From Aquatica leii (taxonomy: Eukaryota; Arthropoda; Insecta; Coleoptera; Lampyridae): DNA of 64,000 bases. The notes below the pieces were generated by a model. It ran no database searches, was not told the origin of the DNA, and saw nothing but the letters and a program-made list of their open reading frames with translations. Positions 1-11,944 of this stretch are shown piece after piece. The DNA is taken from NCBI GenBank assembly GCA_035610365.1, contig CM069439.1, positions 6,014,001 through 6,078,000 on the forward strand. The letters run 5' to 3'. The translations under genes and the position numbers were made by a program. Position 1 is the first letter of the stretch. Each line of letters begins with the position of its first letter.

Positions 1-1280
1 GTAGTATTTGCAAATGCGAAGAGATTTTGTTGGTTTTATATGCATAGTTATATTAACTATAAGACAATAATTTTTTTGAATCTATTAATGTGTAAATTTA
101 TTCGATTACTAATGGATACATCTCGATGGTTAGTCCTTTGAAGTCAAAACACAATTAATTTTGATGGAAGGTTAATATAAACAGGCTCTTAATGTTATGA
201 ATATTATTTCAGATTTTCTTCAAAAGTGTTATAAACCAGCGTTATTATTGAACTGAACAAGGTCAAATAAATGATACAATGCTTTATTATAAAGCATTTT
301 TAGATAAAAGTATTTACCTTTAATGCAATTAAATATTTATTAAAAACAACACCCCATGATATTCGGATCAATAATTCCATTTCTTTCAAATGTATGTTGT
401 TTATTTTAAAACTTAATTAGCTAAATTCGACATAATATTGAGTACAGCCGTGTTGGTGACTTTTCCTACATACGTTGATCGCCACATATTCTTATTTTAA
501 ATAGTACACAATAAAAATTATTATTAAAAATTAGATTTTTTCATAATTTCATGTTTTATTCTAATTTAAAGCAAATGAATATTATTTGTTTATTAAGTTT
601 TTACAACGATCACGATGCCATGTTTCTTGTTTCTAAAAAATTTCGACCAATGATTGTGCTTCATTTAGAAACTCTCTTGTCACTCATTTTTTTTACAAAT
701 TCCATTATGCATTGTGTTTTTTGTAATTATCGTTTTTCTTCCTTAAATATTAAAAAATTCTTTAGACAAAATTAAAATTAGTATGACACGTATAACGTAT
801 TATTATTGTTTGTGTTATTTGTAAATATTCTTGATTCTGTTTCAATTGTAGGTTAATTATGATTTCACGAAAAAATTTCGATCTACCGACATTTCAATGG
901 AAAAACATTTTGCGTAAATTTTTTGATAAGTTGCTGAAAGAAGTCATTTATTAATAGACCAAAACAAATGGTAAGCTTAACTCAAAAATAATTTCGTTAC
1001 AATTCTACATAATTCTTATTTCAGATTCAAAACATGCAATATACGTATAATTTCTCCCCACAGGAACGTACAAAAGTACAAGAAAAGCCACACACAACGT
1101 TATTTTTATCAAATAAACTATTTTGTAAAATTCTCAAACATAATTTTTGTTTAAACAAAAAAAATATCATGTTATGTAAAAAAAAATCTTCTCTTCTCGC
1201 TATTAAAACAGCATATTTACCTTAATAAAATATATTTTTTTTAATTCAAAGAAATACTTTTATTTGTTTAGTTTAATTAT
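1..1280 (+). other. Insert within BEL/Pao, copy A (left part in previous unit)
   Basis: This is copy A of the 1.37-kb insert described at 7375-8744. It contains the same small open frames at 551-775 and 1034-1225, and the same splice-like signals near 852, 969 and 1024. No function is recognised. Confidence 0.6.
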
Positions 1281-1710
1281 ACACCTAGAAATATAACATT
1301 AGGTGATCCTGAATTTGATGTGCGAAATAGAGTTGATAAGCTAATCGGTGCAGAATCATTTTGGTCTTTGCTTGAAGTACGACAAATTACGTTAGGTAGA
1401 AAAACGCCGATTTTACAAAAACAGTATTTTCAAATACAACACATTGTCATTTTATTAAAAATTCAGACATTAATAAAAGGTTAAAACAATTTAGGGAAAT
1501 CGAAGTATGCAACAGGTTAGCATCCGATGAATTGACTTCTGAGAAAATGTTAAAATCGACCGTTAGGCGATAGATTTATAGTTCGATTCTTTTTAAAATT
1601 TCCTATTGAATCAATAGAAGAATCAAGAAAAATCGCAGAAAAAAGATTACGTTTAATCGAAAATAAATTTAGTAAAGACAAAAATCTAAAACAGGAGTAA
1701 ATCAATTTTA
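1281..1710 (+). pseudogene. BEL/Pao protease-to-RT linker (copy A)
   Basis: The plus strand reads TLGDPEFDVRNRVDKLIGAE and then LLEVRQITLGRKTPIL. This matches the conserved BEL/Pao segment (ADP.F..p...D.LIGA.....L...GQI..G) just before the reverse transcriptase. A stop-containing continuation has IVRFFLKFPIE and RLRLIENKFSKD, typical of the start of the RT region. The frame is broken near 1420 by one missing A. Confidence 0.75.
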
Positions 1711-1779
1711 TGTATGGATGTATTTGTTAATTGAAACACTTTTCAATTATAATAACTTTACTATATTCAGAAAAGCACA

Positions 1780-4250
1780 AGATTGCAACACGCCCAAGAA
1801 TGGTTAACAAACGCTATTGTTATCGCACCCAGTATTCCTCCGCGCATCGATCCACCGTCCTCGTTTGATCGAGAGCCCTCGCCTGTTTGCTATGCGCGAA
1901 GAAGAAACCTCTAACACTCGGCCATCCTGAAACAGTTTAATGTCCTCATTAATCACCTAGATTTCATGATTTTAGGAGATCAATCAGATCTAATCGATCG
2001 ACTTCCTTGCCATCGCCGTCGCTTTCGCTTGAGATTATAACCTCTAACGCCTTTGACAGTTTCGATCAAATATCTGTCATGTGCTAGCACCTTTGTCACG
2101 CGGTACGGGCTGTTATGTTTGTTTGACAATTTATAACTTACGCCGAGCTTAGCTTATGCAATGGCTGGCTTCCGCCACATCAGTAAGTCGCTTACCTTGA
2201 AACGAGTAGCACGTTTACACTTCTTATCGTACTGTACCTACATACGCCTAGCAGCCCTTTGTATATTTGCGCACGCTGTTGCACGGTCCACCTGTAGCCT
2301 TGCGCTCGCCCTCGCCTCCTCAGCAATAGCATCAAAGGTCGTCACCCTGTGCCACCAGGTGCAGAGATTACTGTCGGGCCAATTACCGTATCGCCATCTA
2401 TCATGACAGTATCCGCCACCCCTGCCCTACCCGGGACACCCGCCTTGCCCGCCGAAGATTCACCGTCGTTCGCACCAGTGTTGCTTGCAAGCCCACCGTT
2501 GGCAAAATCGGCTATCATACCGTGACCATGAGAGAACATCAGATGAGCAAGAGAGAAATGCGTGCTCGCGTTGACTGTATTATTAAGGCCCCATACAACG
2601 TCAGGCAACCCCTCGTCCCACCGACCCTTTGTCTCTACGCTCGTCGCCAAAGCCTGTATAATTGTGCAATTTGACCAATCGCTGAGGTGTTGCGATAGCA
2701 TTTAAGACGTGACGCACGCCATGCGTCGCCAAAAAGTCGGCAAACGCCTTACTAGTGAGTGCCAATCCTCTGTCCCTTATCACCCGCCGAGAATACACAA
2801 ACTATCTCCTTCAGCTTGTTAATCGTTTCAGTCGCACTTAAAGTAAATTTCGTAAATTCCTCGATCACCACGAGGATGTACGAGTTTCCCCTTGAGCTTT
2901 TAACAAAGGGACCCAAATGGTCGATATGCACCGTGTCGTAAGGTATCGGTCGCTGTTCTATTGGATGTAAGTAACCTTCACCCCGTCCGTAGTCAGCTTT
3001 CGCAAATGCACACCTCAAGCACGATTTAACATATTTACTCACAAATCGCCTCATCCTAGAAAACTAAAAAGTCTCCTGTAAGAGCGCCAAACACTGTTCA
3101 TAACCTGGATGCCCTACATCCTCATGACGTTTCCGTAGCCTACCAAACCGAGCTATCGCCGGCACGTACAACTTGTCGCCCTTCAGAGTAGTTCGATATA
3201 AGTGTCGCCCTTTATGTTATAGTTCGCTTTGACTTCAGCATAAGCTTGACCAGACATTAATGCCGCCGTTAGAGTCTGTACTTTTGTATCCTGTAGCTGC
3301 ACCGTGAGGAACCAATCGTCATCCGCCATCGACATCGCGTTAACGACAGTCCCCACCATTGCCTCGCCGTAGGGGTTCCTACTCAACCCATGCACGTGTT
3401 GCATGCGCCCGCAGGCCTTGTATACCACCTCAAAGTCAAACTCCTGAATAGTTATAGTTAACCACCGCCTAGCAATACGGGACACCAAATCCCGTTCATT
3501 GCCCCAGGTCCATTCAACGCCCTTCTTAGTAAGATTCGTCTCGCCAGCACTGAAAAATTCATAACAAACATTCTAAAATAAGAGGCATAACCAACAAACT
3601 GCCTAACGCCGTAAACATTAGTAGGAACAGGAAACTTCTCTACCGCTTGCACCTTCAGCCGACCAGGATGAATGCCCTCTAGTGTCACAGGTATTCTACT
3701 CGGTCCATAAGGAAAGTACATTTATCTAGTTTGAGCTTTACACCCGCCCTAAAAATAATTTCCAACACTGTGTCCAACAACTCCAACCCTTGCTGTTCAT
3801 CGCCGAAAGAGATTAGAAGATCATCCATATACCATACCTAAGATTACCTAGCACTTTCTTTATGATGAGCTAAAAAACAGCTGGAGAGTTTGCAAGAACA
3901 AAACGAACTCGAAGATACTCGTACTGACCTTCAGGCGTCACAAAGGCAGTCTTATCCACTGAATGTATCGGCAACTGAGTTAGATCTAAAGTAGTAAAAT
4001 ACTTTTTATTCGCCAACCGATCTTTAAATCCGTTATTGGTTTTATAATAATGGCAAAGTTTCTCACAAATCTGCGAAAGTAACTCGCGAGACCTACAAAA
4101 CTTCTTACGGATCGAACGTCTTCCGGTGCCGGAAAATTTGAGATACAGTTCAATTTAACCTTCCCTGGTGAAATACCCGATTCGCTTATCTCAAATCCTA
4201 AATATGTACATTTTAACATAAAAGTTACACTTATCAATCCTTATTGTCAG
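1780..4250 (-). pseudogene. Degraded chimeric Ty3/gypsy pol (copy A)
   Basis: Read on the minus strand from 4250 down. First comes a piece of one gypsy RT end ([16 protein letters not shown], then [17 protein letters not shown]). It is joined at about 4018 to a different gypsy RT ([13 protein letters not shown], then WMDDL). Then follow RNase H (RQFVGYASYFR), the linker (RWLTI..FDFEVVY), an integrase zinc region (CLRCAFAK), the catalytic core (YDTVHIDHLGPFVKSSRGNS) and WDEGLPDVVWGLNNTVNA. A GPY/F-type tail (PYRVTKVLAHDRYLIETVKG) ends near 2000. Multiple frameshifts and deletions make it non-coding. Confidence 0.85.
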
Positions 4251-4261
4251 GTTATACCCAA

Positions 4262-4480
4262 CCAACACAAAGATGTTGCAAGGACGTCCCTGAGACATGA
4301 TGATGCGAATCACTGGATGTCCCAAAGTCATCCCATTTTGGTTCTGTGTACGTCCTAGGGACATTTATGGGACCTTCTTTTGTCATAACTGTGTACATCT
4401 TTACGATGTCCTTATAGGACATCCTTGCGCATAGGATGTCTACGAGACGTCCCTTTTAGATAGCTGTAGGATATGTAGGA
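4262..4480. repeat. Cluster of GGACGTCC-like palindromic motifs (copy A)
   Basis: About 200 bp are packed with short partial palindromes: GGACGTCC, GGATGTCC, ACGTCCTAGGGACAT, GATGTCCTTATAGGACATCC and GAGACGTCCC. These occur roughly every 20-30 bp. The stretch lies between the gypsy fragment and the primer-site-like sequence. No protein is encoded. It resembles a degenerate simple repeat or the terminal part of an unknown element. Confidence 0.6.
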
Positions 4481-5108
4481 GGTAGCCACCCCTCCCCTAA
4501 AAAAAGTAAAAAACAAGAATTAAGAAAAGAAATAGCAACTAATGTGTCGATTGATACTTTCAATGCAATGTGTGTTGACGAGATACGTTTTCTGTTGTTT
4601 AATTCATACGCTTTTAAGCAATGAGTTACTCGATCTGTAATTACTACTATATATGTATGTATACTATATTTTTATCAAGAAAAGTAAGTATATCTACTTT
4701 GTGGTTTTTTCTATTGTGTTTTTTTTTAATTCAGTCAGGAGACTTAACGTACTCCTCTGCAACTTGACGTAATGAATAAAAATAACTTTATCAAATAAAA
4801 TACAAATTATCATTACATAAAACTATGTTTTTAAATATTTAAACTTTTGGCCCTCCTTACCCAGTTTTTTATACTTTCTTCCCAATTTTTTTAAGTGGCG
4901 CCTGAAACAATGCAACTACATAAGAGATCGTAATCGTTATGTAGAGTCAATAAACAAGTTAATACAAAAACTTATTTTGGTGTTACTATGTAGTCAGAAT
5001 TTACATTTTTCTAAATTAAAGAACTATCATAAAAAGACAACTTCAATTGTTTGAACACGAATTTTTTTTTAAAGTCATATAATTTTTGCATTCCGCTTTT
5101 TATGGAAA
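4481..5108. other. AT-rich spacer with a primer-binding-site-like sequence (copy A)
   Basis: TGGCGCCTGAAACAATGC at 4896-4913 starts with TGGCGCC, the usual start of a tRNA-primed retrotransposon primer-binding site. BEL/Pao gag pieces follow downstream on the same strand, so this may be the remnant of a BEL/Pao leader. The matching copies start at 12351 (B) and 23988 (C). No LTR end with TG..CA is clear upstream, so the call is tentative. No gene is seen in the rest. Confidence 0.35.
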
Positions 5109-6813
5109 GCCGTTTGGGACAAAAACAGTGTAATCATCGAAATATAATTTTATTCAGGTATAATAAAATGGGGACGAACTTACAAGACTGTCAAAATAAC
5201 GAGTACTGAAATATTGAAATTGAAAAATAAAATTTGAAAAATATTCAACGAATAGAGAATAGAGAAATTCTTTTCAGTGACATTTACCACTCTGAAGATG
5301 CAAGCTGCAATGTCTTGCGAAACGTCAGTTTGTTTGGGTTCACGAACGACAATACGGCAAAGGCCAAGTTCTACTTCTTGTTTTGGCTCTCAAGAAGAGA
5401 CTATGACCAAGCCTAAGTCTGGGTGTTTTACTACGACGCGGTCTAAGCCGAAAGTCGCTTATAATTTGAAATTCTTTTCGTTAAATTTTTACATTTAAGA
5501 ATGATTCTTTTAAAATCTGAAACTTTGAAAACAGATTGAGTGACAAAACTGTTTAACTTTCATAAAATTGGATGCAGCAAGTTGAAATACCATCCAAAAA
5601 AACACGTGTTCACAGAAATTGAAGTTTTATTCATATGGCAGGTGACAACTAATCAGGGGTTATGAAAATAAATGTTAGAAGTTTTTACGTTTCAAAAAAA
5701 TGACTGGTCAAAAATTATCAACTGTCATCAACAAGCGGAATTCAAAGATCATGAACTTCCAGAAGTTAAAGGTTAACGTTTTTAAGAAGAAGAAAAATTT
5801 ATGTTTAAACAATTGAAGTTGTATTTTTATGATAGGTTAAAAATTATCAACTGTCATAAAAATTAAAGTTATTTATTTTAGACTGTTATAGAAATTGGGA
5901 GTCCATTTAGCGGCGAGTAGCTGCTCTTATACATTACTTAAGTAGCGCAGCCGTGGCACGGTACAGTTTAACGAAATTTTTCTTGAAAGTCATATAATTT
6001 TTGCATTCAGCTTCTTGTATTTGTGTAACAGTCTGAAATAAATGACACTTCAATTTTTTTTGAACACGTGTTTTTTTTATGGTTAAACATTTTACCTTTA
6101 AATTAATTTCAACTTGCTGCTATCCAATTTCAACAGTTTTGTCACTCAATCTGTTTTCAATGTTCCAGATTTTAAAAGAATCATTCTTGAATGTAAAAAC
6201 TTAACAAAAACAATTTAAATTCGAATAATTCTATATCAGTTGAATATTTTGCAAATTTTATTTTTCAATTTCAATATTTCAGTACTCGTTATTTTGAGTC
6301 TTGTGAGTTTGTCCACATTTTATTACAGATAAATAAAATTATATTTCGAACGAGGTTATATGTTGAACTTTAATAGTTTAACAAATCGACAATAATTTAT
6401 TTTAAGTAAGCAAATATCAAACGTAAAAAAATGCAGTATTATCATTTTTCAGTAATTATTAACGATGACGATATTTTAAAATGCATATTTGAAAAATTAA
6501 AATTTATGTAAGGCACATTTTTGTCCTAACAATATTTCTGTGTGTCAGTATTAGGTTTCGTCTATTTAAAATGTTAAGTAAATAAACCTTTTAAAGGTCA
6601 ACAGTTTGTAACCACAATTTTAAAAGTTAAAAACATTTCAAAGTGAATTTAAATTTAAAGATTTCTATTGGAGTTTAATGATTTACAAATTTAATAATTT
6701 AGTTTTAATATTTTAGTACTCGTTATTTTGACAGTCTTGTAAGTTCGTCCCCATTTTATTATACATGAATAAAATTATATTTCGATGATTACACTGTTTT
6801 TGTCCCAAACGGC
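5109..6813. mobile_element. Foldback (long inverted repeat) element, full-length copy A
   Basis: The first ~100 bp (GCCGTTTGGGACAAAAACAG at 5109) are repeated in reverse complement at the right end (ending 6813). Both contain GTAATCATCGAAATATAATT and ACGAGTACTGAAATATT. Further inner segments also recur inverted: 5550-5650 against 6060-6150, around CACGTGTTCA and GCAGCAAGTTGAAAT. Several inner blocks with AAATTATCAACTGTCATCAA recur in direct and inverted order. No transposase is encoded, so it is non-autonomous. It lies directly against the BEL/Pao gag piece. Confidence 0.75.
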
Positions 6814-7374
6814 ATTCTATAGTTCTCTGGAGTCCGGATAAACGATTTTCTAAAATTAAGAATTTAGGTTTATGCACCAACTGCTTAAAAAATAATAATA
6901 AATCTAAAGAATGTAGAAGTTTGAACTCCTTTAGGAAATGCCGACAAAGATATCATACGTTACTTCAGTTTGGTTTTAATTCTGCCGTTAGGGTTAATGC
7001 ATCCACATGTACAGAGATTGACGCAACCCTGAATGTTAAATCGGAAACTGTAGCTAATTATATATTGCAAATTCTAACCAAGTTTAATTATTAATGGCGT
7101 TAATTAAAATGTGTGACATTAAAGGAACGTTATGTACTTGTCGAGCGTTGCTCGATAGCGGCCCACAATAAAGTTTTATAACCACAGACTTTAACTAATA
7201 AGTTACAATTAAACCAATTGAAAACAAAAATATAGATCGCGGGGTTAAATTAATCGTTCAAAAGGTACGTTAATATTAAGTCCGCATGTTGCAGCTATAG
7301 TTCTACTATTAATTGTCTAATTATTGATACAATATTGGATAATCTACCTCGCACCCATTTAAAATTACACAGAA
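6814..7374 (+). pseudogene. BEL/Pao gag zinc knuckle and protease start (copy A end)
   Basis: Translation of the plus strand gives a Cys-rich stretch (LCTNCLKNN then C..F.KC.QR) of the kind found at the gag C-terminus of BEL/Pao elements. It is followed by KGTL.TCRALLDSGPQ, which fits the aspartic protease motif (DSG) of the same family. The frame ends near 7094 and resumes after a stop, so it is not functional. The upstream gag part is displaced by the foldback element, and the downstream part by the 1.37-kb insert. Confidence 0.75.
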
Positions 7375-8744
7375 AAAAGTGTTTTACTAAATTAAGAATC
7401 TGTATTTATTTGAATTAAACTTACTTGGTTTCAATATAAAATTATGTTTGGCTTTACGAAACTCGTAGTATTTGCAAATGCGAAGAGATTTTGTTGGTTT
7501 TATATGCATAGTTATATTAACTATAAGTAAATAATTTTTTTGAATCTATTAATGTGTAAATTTATTCGATTACTAATGGATACATCTCGATGGTTAGTCC
7601 TTTGAAGTCAAAACACAATTAATTTTGATGGAAGGTTAATATAAACAGGCTCTTAATGTTATGAATATTATTTCAGATTTTCTTCAAAAGTGTTATAAAC
7701 CAGCGTTATTATTGAACTGAACAAGGTCAAATAAATGATACAATGCTTTATTATAAAGCATTTTTAGATAAAAGTATTTACCTTTAATGCAATTAAATAT
7801 TTATTAAAAACAACACCCCATGATATTCGGATCAATAATTCCATTTCTTTCAAATGTATGTTGTTTATTTTAAAACTTAATTAGCTAAATTCGACATAAT
7901 ATTGAGTACAGCCGTGTTGGTGACTTTTCCTAGATACGTTGATCGCCACATATTCTTATTTTAAATAGTACACAATAAAAATTATTATTAAAAATTAGAT
8001 TTTTTCATAATTTCATGTTTTATTCTAATTTAAAGCAAATGAATATTATTTGTTTATTAAGTTTTTACAACGATCACGATGCCATGTTTCTTGTTTCTAA
8101 AAAATTTCGACCAATGATTGTGCTTCATTTAGAAACTCTCTTGTCACTCATTTTTTTTACAAATTCCATTATGCGTTGTGTTTTTTGTAATTATCGTTTT
8201 TCTTCCTTAAATATTAAAAAATTCTTTAGACAAAATTAAAATTAGTATGACACGTATAACGTATTATTATTGTTTGTGTTATTTGTAAATATTCTTGATT
8301 CTGTTTCAATTGTAGGTTAATTATGATTTCACGAAAAAATTTCGATCTACCGACATTTCAATGGAAAAACATTTTGCGTAAATTTTTTGATAAGTTGCTG
8401 AAAGAAGTCATTTATTAATAGACCAAAACAAATGGTAAGCTTAACTCAAAAATAATTTCGTTACAATTCTACATAATTCTTATTTCAGATTCAAAACATG
8501 CAATATACGTATAATTTCTCCCCACAGGAACGTACAAAAGTACAAGAAAAGCCACACACAACGTTATTTTTATCAAATAAACTATTTTGTAAAATTCTCA
8601 AACATAATTTTTGTTTAAACAAAAAAAATATCATGTTATGTAAAAAAAAATATCCTCTTGTCGCTATTAAAACAGCATATTTACCTTAATAAAATATATT
8701 TTTTTTAATTCAAAGAAATACTTTTATTTGTTTAGTTTAATTAT
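7375..8744 (+). other. 1.37-kb insert splitting BEL/Pao, with exon-intron-like signals
   Basis: The BEL/Pao coding sequence stops at about 7375 (reading LPRTHLKL) and resumes at 8745 (TPRNITLGDPEFD). Near both edges is an imperfect inverted repeat built on TATTTATTTGAATTAAA (left about 7411) and TTTAATTCAAAGAAATA (right about 8703). Inside, a TTTCAATTGTAG acceptor-like site is followed by a short open frame starting MISRKNFDLPTFQW. A GTAAGC donor near 8433 and a TTATTTCAG acceptor near 8488 follow about 55 bp apart. Then comes a 63-codon frame starting MQYTYNFSP at 8498. I do not recognise the protein. It may be a non-autonomous DNA element or a captured gene piece. The splicing is inferred only. 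Confidence 0.45.
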
Positions 8745-9174
8745 ACACCTAGAAATATAACATTAGGTGATCCTGAATTTGATGTGCGAAATAGAGTTGA
8801 TAAGCTAATCGGTGCAGAATCATTTTGGTCTTTGCTTGAAGTACGACAAATTACGTTAGGTAGAAAAACGCCGATTTTACAAAAAACAGTATTTTCAAAT
8901 ACAACACATTGTCATTTTATTAAAAATTCAGACATTAATAAAAGGTTAAAACAATTTAGGGAAATCGAAGTATGCAACAGGTTAGCATCCGATGAATTGA
9001 CTTCTGAGAAAATGTTAAAATCGACCGTTAGGCGATAGATTTATAGTTCGATTCTTTTTAAAATTTCCTATTGAATCAATAGAAGAATCAAGAAAAATCG
9101 CAGAAAAAAGATTACGTTTAATCGAAAATAAATTTAGTAAAGACAAAAATCTAAAACAGGAGTAAATCAATTTT
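8745..9174 (+). pseudogene. BEL/Pao protease-to-RT linker (copy B)
   Basis: Same segment as 1281-1710. Here an 84-codon frame is open (8784-9038) through the DKLIGAE motif. It then meets a stop in GATAGATTT, after which the RT-start motif continues in another frame. Everything downstream is replaced by minus-strand gypsy sequence at about 9240. Confidence 0.75.
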
Positions 9175-9239
9175 ATGTATGGATGTATTTGTTAATTGAA
9201 ACACTTTTCAATTATAATAACTTTACTATATTCAGAAAA

Positions 9240-11714
9240 GCACAAGATTGCAACACGCCCAAGAATGGTTAACAAACGCTATTGTTATCGCACCCAGTAT
9301 TCCTCCGCGCATCGATCCACCGTCCTCGTTTGATCGCGAGCCCTCGCCTGTTTGCTATGCGCGAAGAAAAAACCTCTAACACTCGGCCATCCTGAAACAG
9401 TTTAATGTCCTCATTAATCACCTAGATTTCATGATTTTAGGAGATCAATCAGATCTAATCGATCGACTTCCTCGCCATCGCCGTCGCTTTCGCTTGAGAT
9501 TATAACCTCTAACGCCTTTGACAGTTTCGATCAAATATCTGTCATGTGCTAGCACCCTTGTCACGCGGTACAGCCCGTTATGTTTGTTTGACAATTTATA
9601 ACTTACGCCGAGCTTAGCTTATGCAATGGCCGGCTTCCGCCACATCAGTAAGTCGCTTACCTTGAAATGAGTAACACGTTTACACTTCCTATCGTACTGT
9701 ACCTACATACGCCTAGCAGCCCTTTGTATATTTGCGCACGCCGTTGCACGGTCCACCTGTAGCCTTGCGGTCGCCCTCGCCTCCTCAGCAATAGCATCAA
9801 AGGTCGTCACCCTGTGCCACCAGGTGCAGAGATTACTGTCGGGCCAATTACCGTATCGCCATCTATCATGTCAGTATCCGCCACCCCTGCCCTACCCGGG
9901 ACACCCGCCTTGCCCGCCGAACATTCATCGTCGTTCGCACCAGTGTTGCTTGCAAGCCCACCGTTGGCCAAATCGGCTATCATACCGTAACCATGAGAGA
10001 ACATCAGATGAGCAAGAGAGAAATGCGTGTTCGCGTTGACTGTATTATTAAGGCCCCATACAACGTCAGGCAACCCCTCGTCCCACCGACCCTTTGTCTC
10101 TACGCTCGTCGCCAAAGCCTGTATAATTGTGCAATTTGACCATTCGCTGAGGTGTTGCGATAGCATTTAAGACGTGACGCACGCCATGCGTCGCCAAAAA
10201 GTCGGCAAACGCCTTACTAGTGAGTGCCAATCCTCTGTCCCTTATCACCCGCCGAGAATACACAAACTATCTCCTTCAGCTTGTTAATCGTTTCAGTCGC
10301 ACTTAAAGTAAATTTCGTAAATTCGTCGATCACCACGAGGATGTACGAGTTTCCCCTTGAGCTTTTAACAAAGGGACCCAAATGGTCGATATGCACCGTG
10401 TCGTAAGGTATCGGTCGCTGTTCTATTGGATGTAAGTAACCTTCACCCCGTCCGTAGTCAGCTTTCGCAAATGCACACCTCAAGCACGATTTAACATATT
10501 TACTCACAAATCGCCTCATCCTAGGAAACTAAAAAGTCTCCTGTAAGAGCGCCAAACACTGTTCATAACCTGGATGCCCTACATCCTCATGACGTTTCCG
10601 TAGCCTACCAAACCGAGCTATCGTCGGCACGTACAACTTGTCGCCCTTCAGAGTAGTTCGATATAAGTGTCGCCCTTTATGTTATAGTTCGCTTTGACTT
10701 CAGCATAAGCTTGACCAGACATTAATGCCGCCGTTAGAGTCTGTACTTTTGTATCCTGTAGCTGCACCGTGAGGAACCAATCGTCATCCGCCATCGACAT
10801 CGCGTTAACGACAGTCCCCACCATTGCCTCGCCGTAGGGGTTCCTATTCAACCCATGCACGTGTTGCATGCGCCCGCAGGCCCTGTATACCACCTCAAAG
10901 TCAAACTCCTGAATAGTTATAGTTAACCACCGCCTAGCAATACGGGACACCAAATCCCGTTCATTGCCCCAGGTCCATTCAACGCCCTTCTTAGTAAGAT
11001 TCGTCTCGCCAGCACTGAAAAATTCATAACAAATATTCTAAAATAAGAGGCATAACCAACAAACTGCCTAACGCCGTAAACATTAGTAGGAACAGGAAAC
11101 TTCTCTACCGCTTGCACCTTCAGCCGACCAGGATGAATGCCCTCTAGTGTCACAGGTATTCTACTCGGTCCATAAGGAAAGTACATTTATCTAGTTTGAG
11201 CTTTACACCCGCCCTAAAAATAATTTCCAACCTGTGTCCAACAACTCCAACCCTTGCTGTTCATCGCCGAAAGGGATTAGAAGATCATCCATATACCATA
11301 CCTAAGATTACCTAGCACTTTCTTTATGATGAGCTAAAAAACAGCTGGAGAGTTTGCAAGACCAAAACGAACTCGAAGATACTCGTACTGACCTTCAGGC
11401 GTCACAAAGGCAGTCTTATCCACTGAATGTATCGGCAACTGAGTTAGATCTAAAGTAGTAAAATACTTTTTATTCGCCAACCGATCTTTAAATCCGTTAT
11501 TGGTTTTATAATAATGGCAAAGTTTCTCACAAATCTGCGAAAGTAACTCGCGAGACCTACAAAACTTCTTACGGATCGAACGTCTTCCGGTGCCGGAAAA
11601 TTTGAGATACAGTTCAATTTAACCTTCCCTGGTGAAATACCCGATTCGCTTATCTCAAATCCTAAATATGTACATTTTAACATAAAAGTTACACTTATCA
11701 ATCCTTATTGTCAG
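9240..11714 (-). pseudogene. Degraded chimeric Ty3/gypsy pol (copy B)
   Basis: This has the same layout and the same breaks as copy A, with scattered single-base differences (for example MVKLHNYT for LVKLHNYT near 10150, and VVIDEFTKF for VVIEEFTKF in the integrase core). Two adenine and cytosine bases are missing near 11231. The shared breaks show that it was already dead when duplicated. Confidence 0.85.
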
Positions 11715-11725
11715 GTTATACCCAA

Positions 11726-11944
11726 CCAACACAAAGATGTTGCAAGGACGTCCCTGAGACATGATGATGCGAATCACTGGATGTCCCAAAGTCATCCCAT
11801 TTTGGTTCTGTGTACGTCCTAGGGACATTTATGGGACCTTCTTTTGTCATAACTGTGTACATCTTTACGATGTCTTTATAGGACATCCTTGCGCATAGGA
11901 TGTCTACGAGACGTCCCTTTTAGATAGCTGTAGGATATGTAGGA
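11726..11944. repeat. Cluster of GGACGTCC-like motifs (copy B)
   Basis: Copy of the cluster at 4262-4480, differing by one base near 11874 (GATGTCTTTATAGG). Confidence 0.6.

Larger units (their letters stand above)
1..7464. repeat. Array copy A
   Basis: This copy is nearly identical to copy B over its whole length, apart from the LINE-bearing segment of B. Small differences include single-base changes and short indels (for example one A fewer near 1420, which breaks the BEL pre-RT frame that is open in B). It contains the full-length version of the foldback element, so it is the best reference for the unit. Confidence 0.92.

Noticed and set aside
551..775. 74-codon frame starting MFYSNLKQ in array copies A and B
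   Set aside because: It is broken in copies C and D, has no family match, and no codon bias. It is kept only as part of the insert description.
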